From assembly GCF_010993975.1 (NCBI RefSeq), contig NZ_JAACZO010000057.1, positions 62,001 through 126,000 of the forward strand: a stretch of 64,000 nucleotides of DNA, read 5' to 3'. The notes under the pieces are model-generated. The model made no database searches. It was not told the origin of the DNA and worked only from the letters and a program-made list of their open reading frames with translations. Shown one piece after another: positions 43,461 to 56,920 of this stretch. Every line of letters starts with the position of its first letter. The first letter of the stretch is position 1. Made by a program: the position numbers and the translations under genes. This DNA comes from Halomonas faecis. Lineage in GTDB: Bacteria > Pseudomonadota > Gammaproteobacteria > Pseudomonadales > Halomonadaceae.

Positions 43461-44739
43461 CGAGGGGCTCTCCCCGCCACCCTTCGCCGACCAACAGCCA
43501 CGCACACCGCTCCGGCGCCAGCACGGCCACCGGCTGCTCGCCGTGCCAGGCTACCAGCAGTTGCTCTCGCACCCAGGGCGGTACCGCTATCTCCTGCAGC
43601 AACCGCTTGAGGTCGCGCGTACCGCGACCAGGCAGGCGCAGCCGCTCGCCGCCTCGGCGGGCAGCCACGCGCAGGCCCGCAATCGCTGCGCCGCTAGCCG
43701 GCACCAGCGAAACCCGGTACTCGCCCAGCGGTGACGACAGAGGCGTCAGACCATCCCAGTCGACCTGCCAGCCGGCGGGAACTCGAGCGGGCGGTGCCAG
43801 CAGATGCAGAATACCGCGCCAGACTCGCGCCTCACCGCCGGGCCAGGCCACCTGAACTTCGGCATCGCGGCGCGCATCGAGCTGACCGAGCAGCGTTTCC
43901 AGACGCGCCGCCGGCGGCATCGTCAAGTCCAGGCGTTCGCAGCAGTAGCGAACCAGCAGCCGTTGGCGCGCCAGCGAAAGTGCCGCCAACCCGGCCACCT
44001 CGAGACGAGCCGGCTCGCCTCCCAGCGCTGCCAGGTCCTGCGCCGCGAGTTCGCCGAGCAAGTCGTCGGCCTCGCCCGCTCGGTCGGCACTTTGGGCAAG
44101 GGAGCGCTCGGCCCGTGGCCAGCGGGCTTCGAGCAGCGGCAGCACGCGATGGCGCAGGAAGTTGCGATCCAGCGACTCGTCGCGGTTGGACGGGTCGTCG
44201 ACCCAGGCTAGCCCAAGCGCCCCGGCCTCGGCTTCGAGTGCACTACGCGTCTCGCCCAGCAACGGCCGCTCGAGCCGGCGCATCCGCCAGTCGCGGCATG
44301 GCGGCATGGCGGCCAGGCCGCGAATGCCACTGCCGCGTAGCGCAGCGAGCAGGAAGGTTTCGGCCTGGTCGTCGCGATGCTGGGCCAGCCACAGCGTCTC
44401 GCCGGGCGCCACGCGACGCGCGAAGGCGGCGTAGCGCGCCTCGCGCGCCGCCCCCTCCAGCCCCTGGCCATCCGCGACATCGACGGCCACGCGCTCCACG
44501 AAGAGAGGTACCCCGAGCCGCGAGCAAAGCTGCCGACAGTGGCATTCGAAGCCATCGGCAGCCGCTTGCAGGCCGTGGTGGACGTGCACTGCATGGAGGG
44601 GCCGGGGGTGGCGGCGGCTGGCTCTCGCGGCGAGCGTCAGCAGCAGGCTGGAATCCAGCCCGCCGGAGAGCGCCACCCAGACGACACGCCCCGGCGAGGT
44701 TTCCGCCAGGGCGTCATCGACCAGAAGCTGAAGGGACAT
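43441..44739 (-). CDS. tilS: tRNA(Ile)-lysidine synthase
   Basis: Adds lysine to C34 of tRNA-Ile(CAU) so that it reads AUA. The 432-residue protein has the PP-loop SGGLDSS (25-31) in VWVALSGGLDSSLLL, the conserved HHGL-type sequence AVHVHHGLQAAADGF, the segment FLRHRVLPLLEARWP, and the C-terminal TilS substrate-binding domains. I chose ATG 44739 over a TTG at 44748. It is the last gene of the lpx-dnaE-accA-tilS run and overlaps ppx at the 3' end. Confidence 0.94.
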   Translation of the reverse strand: MSLQLLVDDALAETSPGRVVWVALSGGLDSSLLLTLAARASRRHPRPLHAVHVHHGLQAAADGFECHCRQLCSRLGVPLFVERVAVDVADGQGLEGAAREARYAAFARRVAPGETLWLAQHRDDQAETFLLAALRGSGIRGLAAMPPCRDWRMRRLERPLLGETRSALEAEAGALGLAWVDDPSNRDESLDRNFLRHRVLPLLEARWPRAERSLAQSADRAGEADDLLGELAAQDLAALGGEPARLEVAGLAALSLARQRLLVRYCCERLDLTMPPAARLETLLGQLDARRDAEVQVAWPGGEARVWRGILHLLAPPARVPAGWQVDWDGLTPLSSPLGEYRVSLVPASGAAIAGLRVAARRGGERLRLPGRGTRDLKRLLQEIAVPPWVREQLLVAWHGEQPVAVLAPERCAWLLVGEGWRGEPLVTPARG

Positions 44740-44768
44740 GCCCGGCAAGCGCTGTCGCCTCAGGCCGA

Positions 44769-45722
44769 TCAGGCAGGGGCACCGTAGCTCATGAGCCGCT
44801 CATAGCGACGCTCGAGGAGTTCCTCCGTCGCCATGCCGTCGAGGCGCGAGAGGCTGTCGAGCAGCGCCGTCTTGATACGCTCGGCAGTGGTCTGCGGATG
44901 GCGGTGAGCGCCTCCCAGGGGCTCGGGAATCAGGGTGTCGACCAACCCCAACTCCTTGAGCCGCTCGGCGGTGATACCCATGGCCTGAGCCGCCTCGGCA
45001 GCCTTCTCGGCGCTCTTCCACAGGATGGAGGCGCAGCCTTCCGGCGAGATCACCGAGTAGGTGGAGTACTGCAGCATGGCCAGCTCGTCGCACACGCCGA
45101 TGGCCAGAGCACCGCCGGAGCCCCCCTCACCCACCACGGTAGCGATGATCGGCGTCTTGAGCCGCGACATCACCGCCAGGTTGTAGGCGATCGCCTCGCT
45201 CTGACCGCGCTCCTCGGCATCGATGCCCGGGTAGGCGCCGGGGGTGTCGATGAAGGTCAGCACCGGCATACCGAAGCGCTCGGCCATCTCCATCAGGCGG
45301 CACGCCTTGCGGTAGCCCTCAGGGCGCGGCATGCCGAAGTTGCGGCGCACCTTCTCCTTCACCTCGCGCCCCTTCTGGTGGCCGATCACCATCACCGGAC
45401 GCTCGTCGAGTCGGGCCACGCCGCCGACGATGGCAGCGTCGTCAGCGAAACGCCGATCGCCGTGCAACTCATCGAAGTCGGTGAAGACGTGCTCGAGATA
45501 GTCGAGGGTATAGGGGCGCTGGGGATGGCGTGACAGCTGCGAGACCTGCCAGGGCGAGAGATCCTTGAAGATCGACTCGGTGAGCTTGCGACTCTTCTCT
45601 TCGAGGCGGCCGATCTCGTCGCTGAGGTTGACCTGGCTGTCGTTGCCGACCAGGCGTAGCTCCTCGATCTTGGCCTGGAGTTCGGCGATGGGCTGTTCGA
45701 AATCGAGATAGTTGGGGTTCAT
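44769..45722 (-). CDS. accA: Acetyl-CoA carboxylase carboxyltransferase subunit alpha
   Basis: Alpha subunit of the carboxyltransferase that moves the carboxyl group from biotin to acetyl-CoA, the first step of fatty acid synthesis. The 317-residue protein starts [20 protein letters not shown] and has the conserved [37 protein letters not shown] and [17 protein letters not shown]. It sits between dnaE and tilS as in E. coli. A heptamer array lies between it and dnaE. Confidence 0.97.
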   Translation of the reverse strand: MNPNYLDFEQPIAELQAKIEELRLVGNDSQVNLSDEIGRLEEKSRKLTESIFKDLSPWQVSQLSRHPQRPYTLDYLEHVFTDFDELHGDRRFADDAAIVGGVARLDERPVMVIGHQKGREVKEKVRRNFGMPRPEGYRKACRLMEMAERFGMPVLTFIDTPGAYPGIDAEERGQSEAIAYNLAVMSRLKTPIIATVVGEGGSGGALAIGVCDELAMLQYSTYSVISPEGCASILWKSAEKAAEAAQAMGITAERLKELGLVDTLIPEPLGGAHRHPQTTAERIKTALLDSLSRLDGMATEELLERRYERLMSYGAPA

Positions 45723-45860
45723 TGGCTGGAGGCCTTGTTGAGTTTCACCGCCCGGGCCCGAAGCGGGCCGACGGCGCGAAAAGTGAAAGTGGCTGGCATT
45801 ATCGCACCCTCAACGCGCCACGCAAGGCGACACCGCCGCTGCTGGCGACGGCTCGGGGTC

Positions 45861-45944
45861 CTAAGCCCGAGGCCCGAGGCCCGAAGCCCGAAGCCCGAAG
45901 CCCGAAGCCCGAAGCCCGAAGCCCGAAGCCCGAAGCCCGAAGCC
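45861..45944. repeat. Heptanucleotide tandem repeat, CGAAGCC x12
   Basis: The longest array in the window: CTAAGCC, two CGAGGCC and nine CGAAGCC, 12 units in 84 bases, ending three bases from the dnaE stop codon. The variation at one end (CTAAGCC, CGAGGCC) suggests decay of edge units. Not a multiple of three and not in a gene. Confidence 0.9.
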
Positions 45945-45947
45945 AGT

Positions 45948-49451
<3,504 letters not shown>

Positions 49452-49524
49452 GGTGGACTCGGTGCTTGGCAGTGAATGGGCAACACGCGAACGAGACAGT
49501 GGCAGTCGGGTATTGTCGGGGCTC

Positions 49525-49623
49525 AGCCGGGGGCAGGCCGTAGAGGAGGTCTTTTGCCATGGATGGCAAAAGTAGCGCCCAAGGAGGGGTTCACAGTGCC
49601 TCCTCGTAGGCCTGTCCCCGGCA
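49525..49623 (+). repeat. Structured intergenic element, copy D
   Basis: About 99 bases between rnhB and dnaE. Outer stem CAGGCC with GGCCTG, second stem GAGGAGG with CCTCCTC, inner hairpin TTTTGCCA-TGGA-TGGCAAAA (49552-49571), and the conserved GTAGCG...GGAGGGGTTCACAGTG segment, more diverged than in C. The inner stem keeps pairing while its sequence differs at several positions from copies A and C. Confidence 0.85.
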
Positions 49624-49668
49624 CCTTTCGCTGCGGCCTTGACTGATCAAATCAGCAATTCCGGGACA

Positions 49669-50277
49669 TCAAATCAGCGCCAACTGGCGCCTGACCGGGC
49701 CAAAGGAGCGGCGATGCTCGGCCAGCGGCCCCAAACGCTCCAGGGCGGCCAAGTGCTCGCGGGTCGGGTAGCCCTTGTGACGGGCGAAGCCATAATCGGG
49801 ATGCCGGGCATCCAACGCCACCATCTGGGCGTCGCGAGCCACCTTGGCGAGTATCGACGCCGCAGCGATGGCTGGATGGCGGGCGTCGCCCTTGACCACC
49901 GCCTGGCCGGGAACATGATGCCCGGGCAGGCGGTTGCCGTCCACCAGCAGGTATTCGGCAGCGGGCGTCAGGGTATCGATGGCACGCCGCATGGCCAGGT
50001 GGGTCGCATGATAGATGTTGAGCGTGTCGATCTCGTCGGGCGTGGCCTCGGCAACGGCGAAGGCCAGCGCATTGTCACGCACCTCACTGTCCAGGGTTTC
50101 ACGCCGCTTGGCGCTCAGTGTCTTGGAGTCGCCGAGCCCGGCGATGGGGCGCGCCGGGTCGAGAATCACTGCCGCCGCCATCACGCTCCCCACCAGCGGG
50201 CCGCGCCCTACCTCGTCGACGCCAGCCAGTCGCAAACCCTGGTAGTCGACCACCAGTGGCGGCAGCTCAGTCGCCAT
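49669..50277 (-). CDS. rnhB: Ribonuclease HII
   Basis: Removes ribonucleotides and RNA primers from RNA-DNA duplexes. The 202-residue protein has the catalytic D21-E22 in [15 protein letters not shown], the second aspartate in [11 protein letters not shown] and a later [20 protein letters not shown]. It overlaps lpxB by 11 bases. The frame stays open to 50481 but only the ATG at 50277 fits the family. Confidence 0.95.
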   Translation of the reverse strand: MATELPPLVVDYQGLRLAGVDEVGRGPLVGSVMAAAVILDPARPIAGLGDSKTLSAKRRETLDSEVRDNALAFAVAEATPDEIDTLNIYHATHLAMRRAIDTLTPAAEYLLVDGNRLPGHHVPGQAVVKGDARHPAIAAASILAKVARDAQMVALDARHPDYGFARHKGYPTREHLAALERLGPLAEHRRSFGPVRRQLALI

Positions 50278-51478
50278 CAGAGTACGCCTCCTCGACGGTT
50301 TTGGGCACGACGCTGGATGGCAAGGGGCGGCGGGCCACCAGCGCTTCGATGGCCTCGGCCGCGCGACGGCTGGCATCGCGCTGCAGGCCGGCATGCATCT
50401 CGGCGAAGCGCGCCTCCTGGGCGGCGCATCCGGCGCGGTCATCGAGCATGGCAGAAAGCCGCCGGGAGATTCCCTCGACACTGGCCGCGTCCTGGATCAG
50501 CTCCGGCACCAGCGTCTCGCGAGCGATCAGGTTCGGCAGCGAGATCCACTCGCTCTTGACCAGCCGCCGGGCCAACCAGTGGGTGGCCGGGGCCATGCGA
50601 TAGGCCACCAGCATGGGGCGGTGGCAGAGCATCGCCTCCAGCGCGGCGGTGCCCGAAGTGAGCAGCACCATGTCGCTTGCCACCATGGCCTCATGCGCCT
50701 GGCCATCGAGCAGGGTGACCCGCCCTGCCAGCGCAGGCCGTTCGGCCAACAGCGCCTCGATCTCCGAGCGACGCTCCGGGGTGGCCGCGGGGATGACGGC
50801 GTGCAGCGACGCCCGGGCCTGGCTCAGCCGTTCGACCACATCGAGGAAGGGCCTTCCCATGAAGCGGATCTCGCTGGCCCGCGAGCCGGGCAGCACCGCC
50901 AACACCTCGGCCTCGGGAGGTAGGGCGAGGCCGGCACGCGCCGTCATGCGATCATTCTCCAACGGCAGCTCGTCGGCAAGGGGATGACCGACGAAGGCTA
51001 CCGGCACACCGTGCCGGGCGTAGAAAGCTGCCTCGAAAGGCAGGAAGGTGAGCATGGCATCCACGGCACGGGCAATGCCCTTGACCCGCCCCTGACGCCA
51101 GGCCCACACGGAGGGGCTGACGTAGTGCGCGGTGGGAATGCCGGTCTCGCGCAGTTGGCGCTCCAGGCCCAGGTTGAAGTCAGGAGCATCGATGCCGACC
51201 ATCACGTCCGGCCGCCAGGCCAGGGCGTCCCTGCGCAGGGCGCGCCGCACTCCGACGAGACGAGGCAGATGCCTGAGCACTTCCACCAACCCCATCACCG
51301 AGAGCGTCTCCAACGGGAAGCGGCCATCGATGCCCTCGGCGAGCATGCGCGGCCCGCCAATGCCGCGAAACTCGATATCCGGATGGCGCACCTTGAGCTC
51401 ACGCATCAACCCGGCACCCAGCCGGTCACCGGACAGCTCGCCGGCCACTAGATAGACCTTGAGCGGCACGCCGGCCAT
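50267..51478 (-). CDS. lpxB: Lipid-A-disaccharide synthase
   Basis: Glycosyltransferase that joins UDP-diacylglucosamine and lipid X in lipid A synthesis. The 403-residue protein starts with [20 protein letters not shown], then has [52 protein letters not shown], and [20 protein letters not shown]. It lies 2 bases after lpxA and overlaps rnhB. The protein is standard. Confidence 0.96.
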   Translation of the reverse strand: MAGVPLKVYLVAGELSGDRLGAGLMRELKVRHPDIEFRGIGGPRMLAEGIDGRFPLETLSVMGLVEVLRHLPRLVGVRRALRRDALAWRPDVMVGIDAPDFNLGLERQLRETGIPTAHYVSPSVWAWRQGRVKGIARAVDAMLTFLPFEAAFYARHGVPVAFVGHPLADELPLENDRMTARAGLALPPEAEVLAVLPGSRASEIRFMGRPFLDVVERLSQARASLHAVIPAATPERRSEIEALLAERPALAGRVTLLDGQAHEAMVASDMVLLTSGTAALEAMLCHRPMLVAYRMAPATHWLARRLVKSEWISLPNLIARETLVPELIQDAASVEGISRRLSAMLDDRAGCAAQEARFAEMHAGLQRDASRRAAEAIEALVARRPLPSSVVPKTVEEAYSDGD

Positions 51479-51480
51479 GA

Positions 51481-52248
51481 TCAGCGCACGATGCCGCGAG
51501 TCGAGATCTCGATGGAGGCGGCAAAGGTTTCAGTTTCCGCCAACCGATAACGCTCACGGATCTCCAACAGCGCCTGTTCCACGGTCAACCCTTGGCGATA
51601 CACCAGCTTGTAGGCTTCGCCCAGCGACCGAATCGCTTCCTTGGAGAAACCCCGTCGCTTGAGCCCCACCAGGTTGAGGCCATGAACCTGGGCCGGGTTA
51701 CCATTGATCATGACGAAAGCCGGGGTGTCCTTGGTGATGATCGAACCACCGCCGGCCATGGCGTGGGTGCCGAAGTGGCAAAACTGGTGCACGGCGGCGA
51801 GACCGCCGAGAATGGCAAAATCCCCCACGGTGACGTGGCCGGCCAGAGTGGCTTGATTGGCCAGAATGCAGTCGTTGCCGATCACGCAGTCGTGGCCCAC
51901 GTGCACGTAGGCCATGAACAGGTTGCGCGCGCCGATGGTGGTCTCGCCGCGATCCTGGGCCGTACCACGATGCAGCGTGGCGCATTCGCGAATGACATTG
52001 TCGTCGCCCATCACCAGACGCGTCGGTTCACCGGCGTATTTCTTGTCCTGGCAGTCTTCACCCACCGAAGCGAATTGGAAGATACGAGTCCGTGCCCCAA
52101 GCACCGTAGGCCCCTTGATCACCACGTGTGGACCGATACGTGAGCCAGGCCCGATTTCGACGTCGGGGCCGATTACCGTGAAGGGTCCGACCTCGACGTC
52201 CTCGGCCAGACGCGCCTCGGGATCGACGATGGCAGTGGGATGGATCAA
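51481..52248 (-). CDS. lpxA: Acyl-ACP--UDP-N-acetylglucosamine O-acyltransferase
   Basis: First step of lipid A synthesis: transfers 3-hydroxyacyl from ACP to UDP-GlcNAc. The 255-residue protein is a left-handed beta-helix of hexapeptide repeats with catalytic H119 in YVHVGHDC and a C-terminal helical domain. It overlaps fabZ by 4 bases and ends 2 bases before lpxB. Confidence 0.97.
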   Translation of the reverse strand: MIHPTAIVDPEARLAEDVEVGPFTVIGPDVEIGPGSRIGPHVVIKGPTVLGARTRIFQFASVGEDCQDKKYAGEPTRLVMGDDNVIRECATLHRGTAQDRGETTIGARNLFMAYVHVGHDCVIGNDCILANQATLAGHVTVGDFAILGGLAAVHQFCHFGTHAMAGGGSIITKDTPAFVMINGNPAQVHGLNLVGLKRRGFSKEAIRSLGEAYKLVYRQGLTVEQALLEIRERYRLAETETFAASIEISTRGIVR

Positions 52249-52688
52249 GCGACTTTCCTCTCGGCACAGATGATGTCGGCCTCGCAGGCCAATTCTCCGT
52301 CCACGGTAGCACGGCAGGCAAATTTCCAGATGCCGCGTTTTTCACGCACCACGTCAGCCTGCAGGACCAGACGGTCACCGGGCATCACCGGGCGCTTGAA
52401 GCGCACGTTGTCGCTACCCACGAGATAGTAGACGTAGCCATCGGCCGGCAGCTTGTTGACGGTCTTGAAACCGAGAATACCGCACGCCTGAGCCAGTGCC
52501 TCGATGACCAGCACGCCAGGCATGATCGGATGGTGCGGAAAATGACCGTTGAAGAACGGCTCGTTGATGCTGACGTGCTTGTAGGCAACGATGGATTCGC
52601 CGAGCGCCAGCTCCGTGACCCGATCCACCAGCAGGAACGGGTAGCGGTGCGGCAGATACTCACGAATCTCGTTGATGTCCATTACCAT
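52245..52688 (-). CDS. fabZ: 3-hydroxyacyl-[acyl-carrier-protein] dehydratase FabZ
   Basis: Hot-dog fold dehydratase of fatty acid elongation, sharing hydroxyacyl-ACP with LpxA and LpxD. The 147-residue protein has [13 protein letters not shown], catalytic H49 in [14 protein letters not shown] and E63 in [15 protein letters not shown] lies 8 bases before the first ATG; a second ATG two codons later gives the more usual MDINEI start. About 144 bases with no gene separate it from lpxD. Confidence 0.96.
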   Translation of the reverse strand: MVMDINEIREYLPHRYPFLLVDRVTELALGESIVAYKHVSINEPFFNGHFPHHPIMPGVLVIEALAQACGILGFKTVNKLPADGYVYYLVGSDNVRFKRPVMPGDRLVLQADVVREKRGIWKFACRATVDGELACEADIICAERKVA

Positions 52689-52832
52689 CGTAGCGACCTC
52701 TGAGGTGTGGGGATGAGACCGGCGGCAGTGGCGGCTGTACCGGCTTCCCGGAGGCCCCCGCCTGCGCTGCGACCGCCGCCTGGGCGCAGCCAGTCAGACG
52801 GGCGAGGGATTATAGCGTCACCCGCGCGGCAC

Positions 52833-53873
52833 TCAAGCGTCGCGATCGCGTTTCTCGAGACGCGACAGGCGCCGCGCGATGTCATCGAGCTGTTTGAAAC
52901 GCACCGCATTCCGGCGCCATTGCGCGTTGGGCATGGCCCCGGTGCCGGACGAATAGACGCCCGGCGCATCGATGGAGTTGGTGACCAGGCTCATACCCGT
53001 CACATGGACTCCGTCGCAGATCGTCAGGTGGCCGGAAAGCCCCACGCCGCCGCCCAGCATGCAGTGTTTGCCCACTCGCGTGGAGCCGGCGATGCCAACG
53101 CACCCCGCCAGGGCGCTGTGATCGCCGATACGCACGTTGTGCGCGATCTGGACCTGACTGTCGATCTTGACGTCATTGCCGATCACCGTGTCGTCCAGTG
53201 CTCCGCGGTCGATGCTCGAGCAGCTGCCCACTTCGACATCGTCACCCAGCACCACGCCACCCAGCTGAGCGATCTTGTGCCAACGCCCGCCATCGTGAGC
53301 GAAGCCGAAACCATCGCCGCCGATGACGCAGCCGCTGTGCAGGATGGCCCGCGCACCGATCACTGCCCCTCGGCACACGGTGACATTGGCATGCAGTCGA
53401 GAACCGGCGCCGATCCGCGCACCGGCCTCCACCACGCTACCCGACCCGACCACCACCTCATCGTCCAGAATGACACCGGCCTCGATCACGGCATTGGGCC
53501 CAACTTCGACGCCATCGCCCAACACGGCATCCTCGGCCACTACCGCAGACGCATGGACACCGCCAGTCGGGCGCGCCAGAAAAGGGTCGAACAGCTGTGA
53601 TAGCTGCGCATAGGCCAGGTAGGGGTTGTCCAGCACCAAACGTGCCACGGGACACGCCTCGGCATGCTCAGGCTGGATCAGCACCGCGGCCGCACCGGTA
53701 GTGGCAAGGTCCTTCAGGTAGGCGGCATTGGCCAGAAAAGCGACATCCTGAGGTCCGGCATCCTTCAGCGTGGCCAGGCCGTATACACGTCGCGATCCAT
53801 CACCCTGAATGCGTGCGCCGAGACGCTCGGCGAGCGCATCCAAAGTGAAGCCGGAGGAATCGTTTGGGATCAT
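52833..53873 (-). CDS. lpxD: UDP-3-O-acylglucosamine N-acyltransferase
   Basis: Third acyl step of lipid A synthesis: N-acylation of UDP-3-O-acyl-glucosamine. The 346-residue protein has an N-terminal uridine-binding domain (FTLDALAERLGARI, DVAFLANAAYL), a long hexapeptide beta-helix with FGFAHDGGRWHKIAQLG carrying the active histidine, and a C-terminal helix. I started at ATG 53873; a TTG at 53888 is less likely. It follows skp by 37 bases. Confidence 0.95.
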   Translation of the reverse strand: MIPNDSSGFTLDALAERLGARIQGDGSRRVYGLATLKDAGPQDVAFLANAAYLKDLATTGAAAVLIQPEHAEACPVARLVLDNPYLAYAQLSQLFDPFLARPTGGVHASAVVAEDAVLGDGVEVGPNAVIEAGVILDDEVVVGSGSVVEAGARIGAGSRLHANVTVCRGAVIGARAILHSGCVIGGDGFGFAHDGGRWHKIAQLGGVVLGDDVEVGSCSSIDRGALDDTVIGNDVKIDSQVQIAHNVRIGDHSALAGCVGIAGSTRVGKHCMLGGGVGLSGHLTICDGVHVTGMSLVTNSIDAPGVYSSGTGAMPNAQWRRNAVRFKQLDDIARRLSRLEKRDRDA

Positions 53874-53910
53874 GGAAGCCTGGAGCAAGCAAGGGCGTCA
53901 TGCGCCGAAA

Positions 53911-54423
53911 TCAGAGGAGCGTGTTCAGAATCTCAGTCACTTCCGACGTCAGGTCGGGCAGATCGACATCGGAATGCAGCACGCCCTGCGGCTCCACCAA
54001 CACCTCGACGCTGTGCCGCGTGATCACCTGGTCGACGGCCTGTTCCAGCTTGGGTTCGGCCTCGGACAGGAAGGCCTGCTCCGCCTCCTGCTGCGCCTGC
54101 ATGATCTCGCCACGCAGCTGTTCGAAGCGGCTGCCCTTCTGCTGGAACTCCTGCATCAGGGCCTGCCGCTCGCCTTCAGGCAGGCTGTCACCTTCCTGCT
54201 GCAGGCGCTGCTGCATCTGTTGAAGCTCCTGACCCAGCGACTCGGCCTCCCGCTGCTGGCCGCCGATGCGGCTCTCGAGATCGCCCATGGAACGCTGAGC
54301 GGCATTCGACTCCATCAGTGCCGTGCGCCAATCCAGCAGAGCGACCTCAGCCGCCTGAACCTGAGCCGAAACGGCAAAGGCACTCATCAGGCCGAGCCAG
54401 AATACAGCGAAGAATTTACGCAT
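53911..54423 (-). CDS. skp: Periplasmic chaperone Skp (OmpH family)
   Basis: Trimeric holdase for unfolded outer membrane proteins. The 170-residue protein has a signal peptide (MRKFFAVFWLGLMSAFAVSA), then ALLDWRTALMESNAAQRSM and a long glutamine- and glutamate-rich coiled coil (about 50-130) for the tentacles. GAGGT stands 7 bases before the ATG at 54423. It lies 24 bases after bamA, and ahead of lpxD, the conserved bamA-skp-lpxD order. Confidence 0.93.
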   Translation of the reverse strand: MRKFFAVFWLGLMSAFAVSAQVQAAEVALLDWRTALMESNAAQRSMGDLESRIGGQQREAESLGQELQQMQQRLQQEGDSLPEGERQALMQEFQQKGSRFEQLRGEIMQAQQEAEQAFLSEAEPKLEQAVDQVITRHSVEVLVEPQGVLHSDVDLPDLTSEVTEILNTLL

Positions 54424-54447
54424 ACGGGTTACCTCACTCAACAACGA

Positions 54448-56793
54448 TCAGAATGTCTGGCCCAGAGAGAACTGGAACGCCTGGGTATCATCGCCGCTTT
54501 CGTCGTTCAACGGCTCGGCGATGCTGAAGGTCAACGGCCCCACCGGGGTCAGCCAGGAGAGGCCCACGCCGGCACTATAGCGAAGGTCGCCGAAATCGAC
54601 GCCGCTGCTGCAGCGGGAAGGGCCATCGCTCGCTCTCACCGGATAGCAGTCGGTCAGGAAGGTGTTGCCGGCATCGACGAAGAAGGCGGCCTGCAACGAG
54701 CGCTGATCTTCCACGAAGGGCAGCGGGAAAAGCAGCTCGGCACTGCCCTCGACCAGCACGTTGCCGCCCAGGGTACGATCGCGGGTCGAATTCGCCGAAG
54801 GCGTGGTCGGTTGACCCAGAGTATTGCTGGTGAAGCCACGTACCGAGCCCAGGCCGCCGGCATAGAAGTTCTCGTAGAACGGATAGGGGTCATTGCCGAT
54901 GGAATCGGCATAGCCCAAGCTGCCATCCAACTTCAGCCCCCAGGTCTGCTCCTCGTTGAACGGGAACAGCTGTTTGGCATTGGCGCGCAGCTTGTAGTAG
55001 TCGGCATCGCTGCCCGGCACGGCGGTTTCCAGCGAGACCCGCTGATAACTGCCATCGGTGGGCATGACGCCGCGGTTGAGGTTGTTGCGCGTCCAGCTAG
55101 TGGTGAACTTCAGACTCTGGGCGTCCTCTCCCTGGTCGTCGGCGTAGCGGAATATCTCCGAAGCGGTATCGCGGTAGGTCTTGATCGTCAGATCCTCGGC
55201 GCTGAGCCCGAAGTTGAGGCGCGACAGCTCGCTGATCGGATAACCCATGTTGATGCCACCACCGTAAGCATCGGTGGAGTAGGTGGAAATGTCCGAGTCC
55301 TCGTAGTCGGTCTCGCGGTAGAAGACGTTGTAACCCAGCGATATGCCGTCGAGGGTCCAGTACGGATCGGTGAAGCCGAAATTGATGTTGGTGAAGGTGT
55401 CGCTGCGCTGGGCGCCGATGTTGACGCGATTGCCGGTTCCCAGGAAGTTGTTCTGCGACAGCGCGGCCCCGTAGATGACGCCGGCACTCTGCGAGTAACC
55501 GATACTCGCGGAAATGGAGCCCGAAGGCTGCTCTTCCACCTCATAGGTGACATCGAGCTTGTCGGGCTCCCCGGCAACCGGCTGCGTCTCGACTTCCACC
55601 TGGCGGAAGAAGCCCAGGCGCTCGAGGCGCTGGCGCGACTGGCTGATCGATTCGGTGGAAGCGGGTGCGCCTTCCATCTGAATCATCTCACGGCGCAGCA
55701 CTTCATCCTGCGTGGTGGTATTGCCAACGAACTCGATGCGTCTCACGTAGGCTCGCTGCCCCGGGTCAACGCGGAACGTCAGGTCCACGCTGTCCTCATC
55801 GGCGCCCGGCTGGGGCACCCCTTCGACATTGGCGAACGCGAAACCTTCCGCGCCGAGCCGGTTGCGCAGCGCCTCGCTGGACTCGGTCACGTCACTGCGC
55901 GAAAAGATCTCGCCGCTCTCGATGGTCAGCAGATCCCGCGCTTCGCTTTCGCTGATGTGCAGGTCCCCCTGAAAGCGAATATCGCCAAGCCGATACTGCT
56001 GGCCCTCAGAGAGGTTCACGGTGACGAAGATCTGCGACTTGTCAGGGCTGATCGACACCTGGGTGGAGTCGATGGAAAAGTTCACGTAGCCGCGATCGAG
56101 GTAGAAGGAGCGCAGACGCTCGAGATCGCCGGCGAGGGCTTCGCGGGAATACTCGTCGCTGGAAAACCAGCCGAACAACCAGCCGGGCTTGTCCTCGAGC
56201 TCGAAGGTGTCGCGCAGTTCGTCATCGTCGAAGTCGCGATTGCCGACGATGTTGATCTGACGAATCTTGGCCACTTCGCCTTCGTTGATGTCGATGTCGA
56301 CCTGTACACGACCTTCATCGATCTCGCGAACCTGGGCATCGATTCGTGCGCTGTAGCGCCCCTGGGCCTGGTAGACACCTTCGAGCTCACGCTGGATCTC
56401 CTCCAGCGTGGAAAGCTGCAGCACCTGACCCTCGGCCAAGCCGGCCTCGCGCAAACCGTCACGCAGCTGCTCGTCCTCGATCTGGCTGTTACCCGAGATG
56501 TTGAGCCGCGAGATGGTCGGACGTTCGACCACTTGAATGACCAGCACGTCACCTTCGCGTGCCAACTGGACGTCCTCGAACAGGCCGGTTTCGAAGAGGC
56601 GACGAGCCGCCTCGGCCAGTTCCCGATCATCGACCCGGTCGCTGGCGCTGACGGGGAAGGCATTGAAGACGGAATCCGGTGAAATGCGCTGCAGGCCTTC
56701 CACGCGAATGTCGGAAACTTCGAAGGGTTCGGCCTGCGCGGCCTGCGCACCGGCCAGCAGCAGAGCCGCCAGTCCAAGGGTCTTGATATTCAT
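54448..56793 (-). CDS. bamA: Outer membrane protein assembly factor BamA
   Basis: Central Omp85 protein of the BAM complex that inserts beta-barrels. The 781-residue protein has a signal peptide (1-21), five POTRA repeats (about 22-420; the first starts FEVSDIRVEGLQRISPD) and a 16-strand barrel with the conserved GSVRGF loop near 650. The C-terminus FQFSLGQTF ends in phenylalanine as required for barrel insertion. A GCCTGTC/GACAGGC hairpin lies in its leader at 56819-56838. The gene heads the bamA-skp-lpxD run. Confidence 0.97.
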   Translation of the reverse strand: MNIKTLGLAALLLAGAQAAQAEPFEVSDIRVEGLQRISPDSVFNAFPVSASDRVDDRELAEAARRLFETGLFEDVQLAREGDVLVIQVVERPTISRLNISGNSQIEDEQLRDGLREAGLAEGQVLQLSTLEEIQRELEGVYQAQGRYSARIDAQVREIDEGRVQVDIDINEGEVAKIRQINIVGNRDFDDDELRDTFELEDKPGWLFGWFSSDEYSREALAGDLERLRSFYLDRGYVNFSIDSTQVSISPDKSQIFVTVNLSEGQQYRLGDIRFQGDLHISESEARDLLTIESGEIFSRSDVTESSEALRNRLGAEGFAFANVEGVPQPGADEDSVDLTFRVDPGQRAYVRRIEFVGNTTTQDEVLRREMIQMEGAPASTESISQSRQRLERLGFFRQVEVETQPVAGEPDKLDVTYEVEEQPSGSISASIGYSQSAGVIYGAALSQNNFLGTGNRVNIGAQRSDTFTNINFGFTDPYWTLDGISLGYNVFYRETDYEDSDISTYSTDAYGGGINMGYPISELSRLNFGLSAEDLTIKTYRDTASEIFRYADDQGEDAQSLKFTTSWTRNNLNRGVMPTDGSYQRVSLETAVPGSDADYYKLRANAKQLFPFNEEQTWGLKLDGSLGYADSIGNDPYPFYENFYAGGLGSVRGFTSNTLGQPTTPSANSTRDRTLGGNVLVEGSAELLFPLPFVEDQRSLQAAFFVDAGNTFLTDCYPVRASDGPSRCSSGVDFGDLRYSAGVGLSWLTPVGPLTFSIAEPLNDESGDDTQAFQFSLGQTF

Positions 56794-56920
56794 GCAGTCG
56801 CTTCGCTCGCGTTGATCCGCCTGTCAATCCAGACAGGCACCTTATACATTTGTGCGGGTGACTGACAAGGTGGGCATACCCGTTGGCGCCCGTCCCATGC
56901 CCCCTAGGGGGAGTCGCTCG

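Noticed and set aside
41661-43505. 614-codon frame antisense to ppx
   Set aside because: Same reason; it also runs through the divergent rho-ppx region without any motif.
45861-45944. Possible CRISPR array in the 84-base repeat
   Set aside because: The unit is 7 bases with no spacers and no cas genes near; it is a simple tandem repeat.
53809-56682. 957-codon open frame antisense to bamA, skp and lpxD
   Set aside because: It spans three well-identified genes on the other strand and has no family resemblance or ribosome site.
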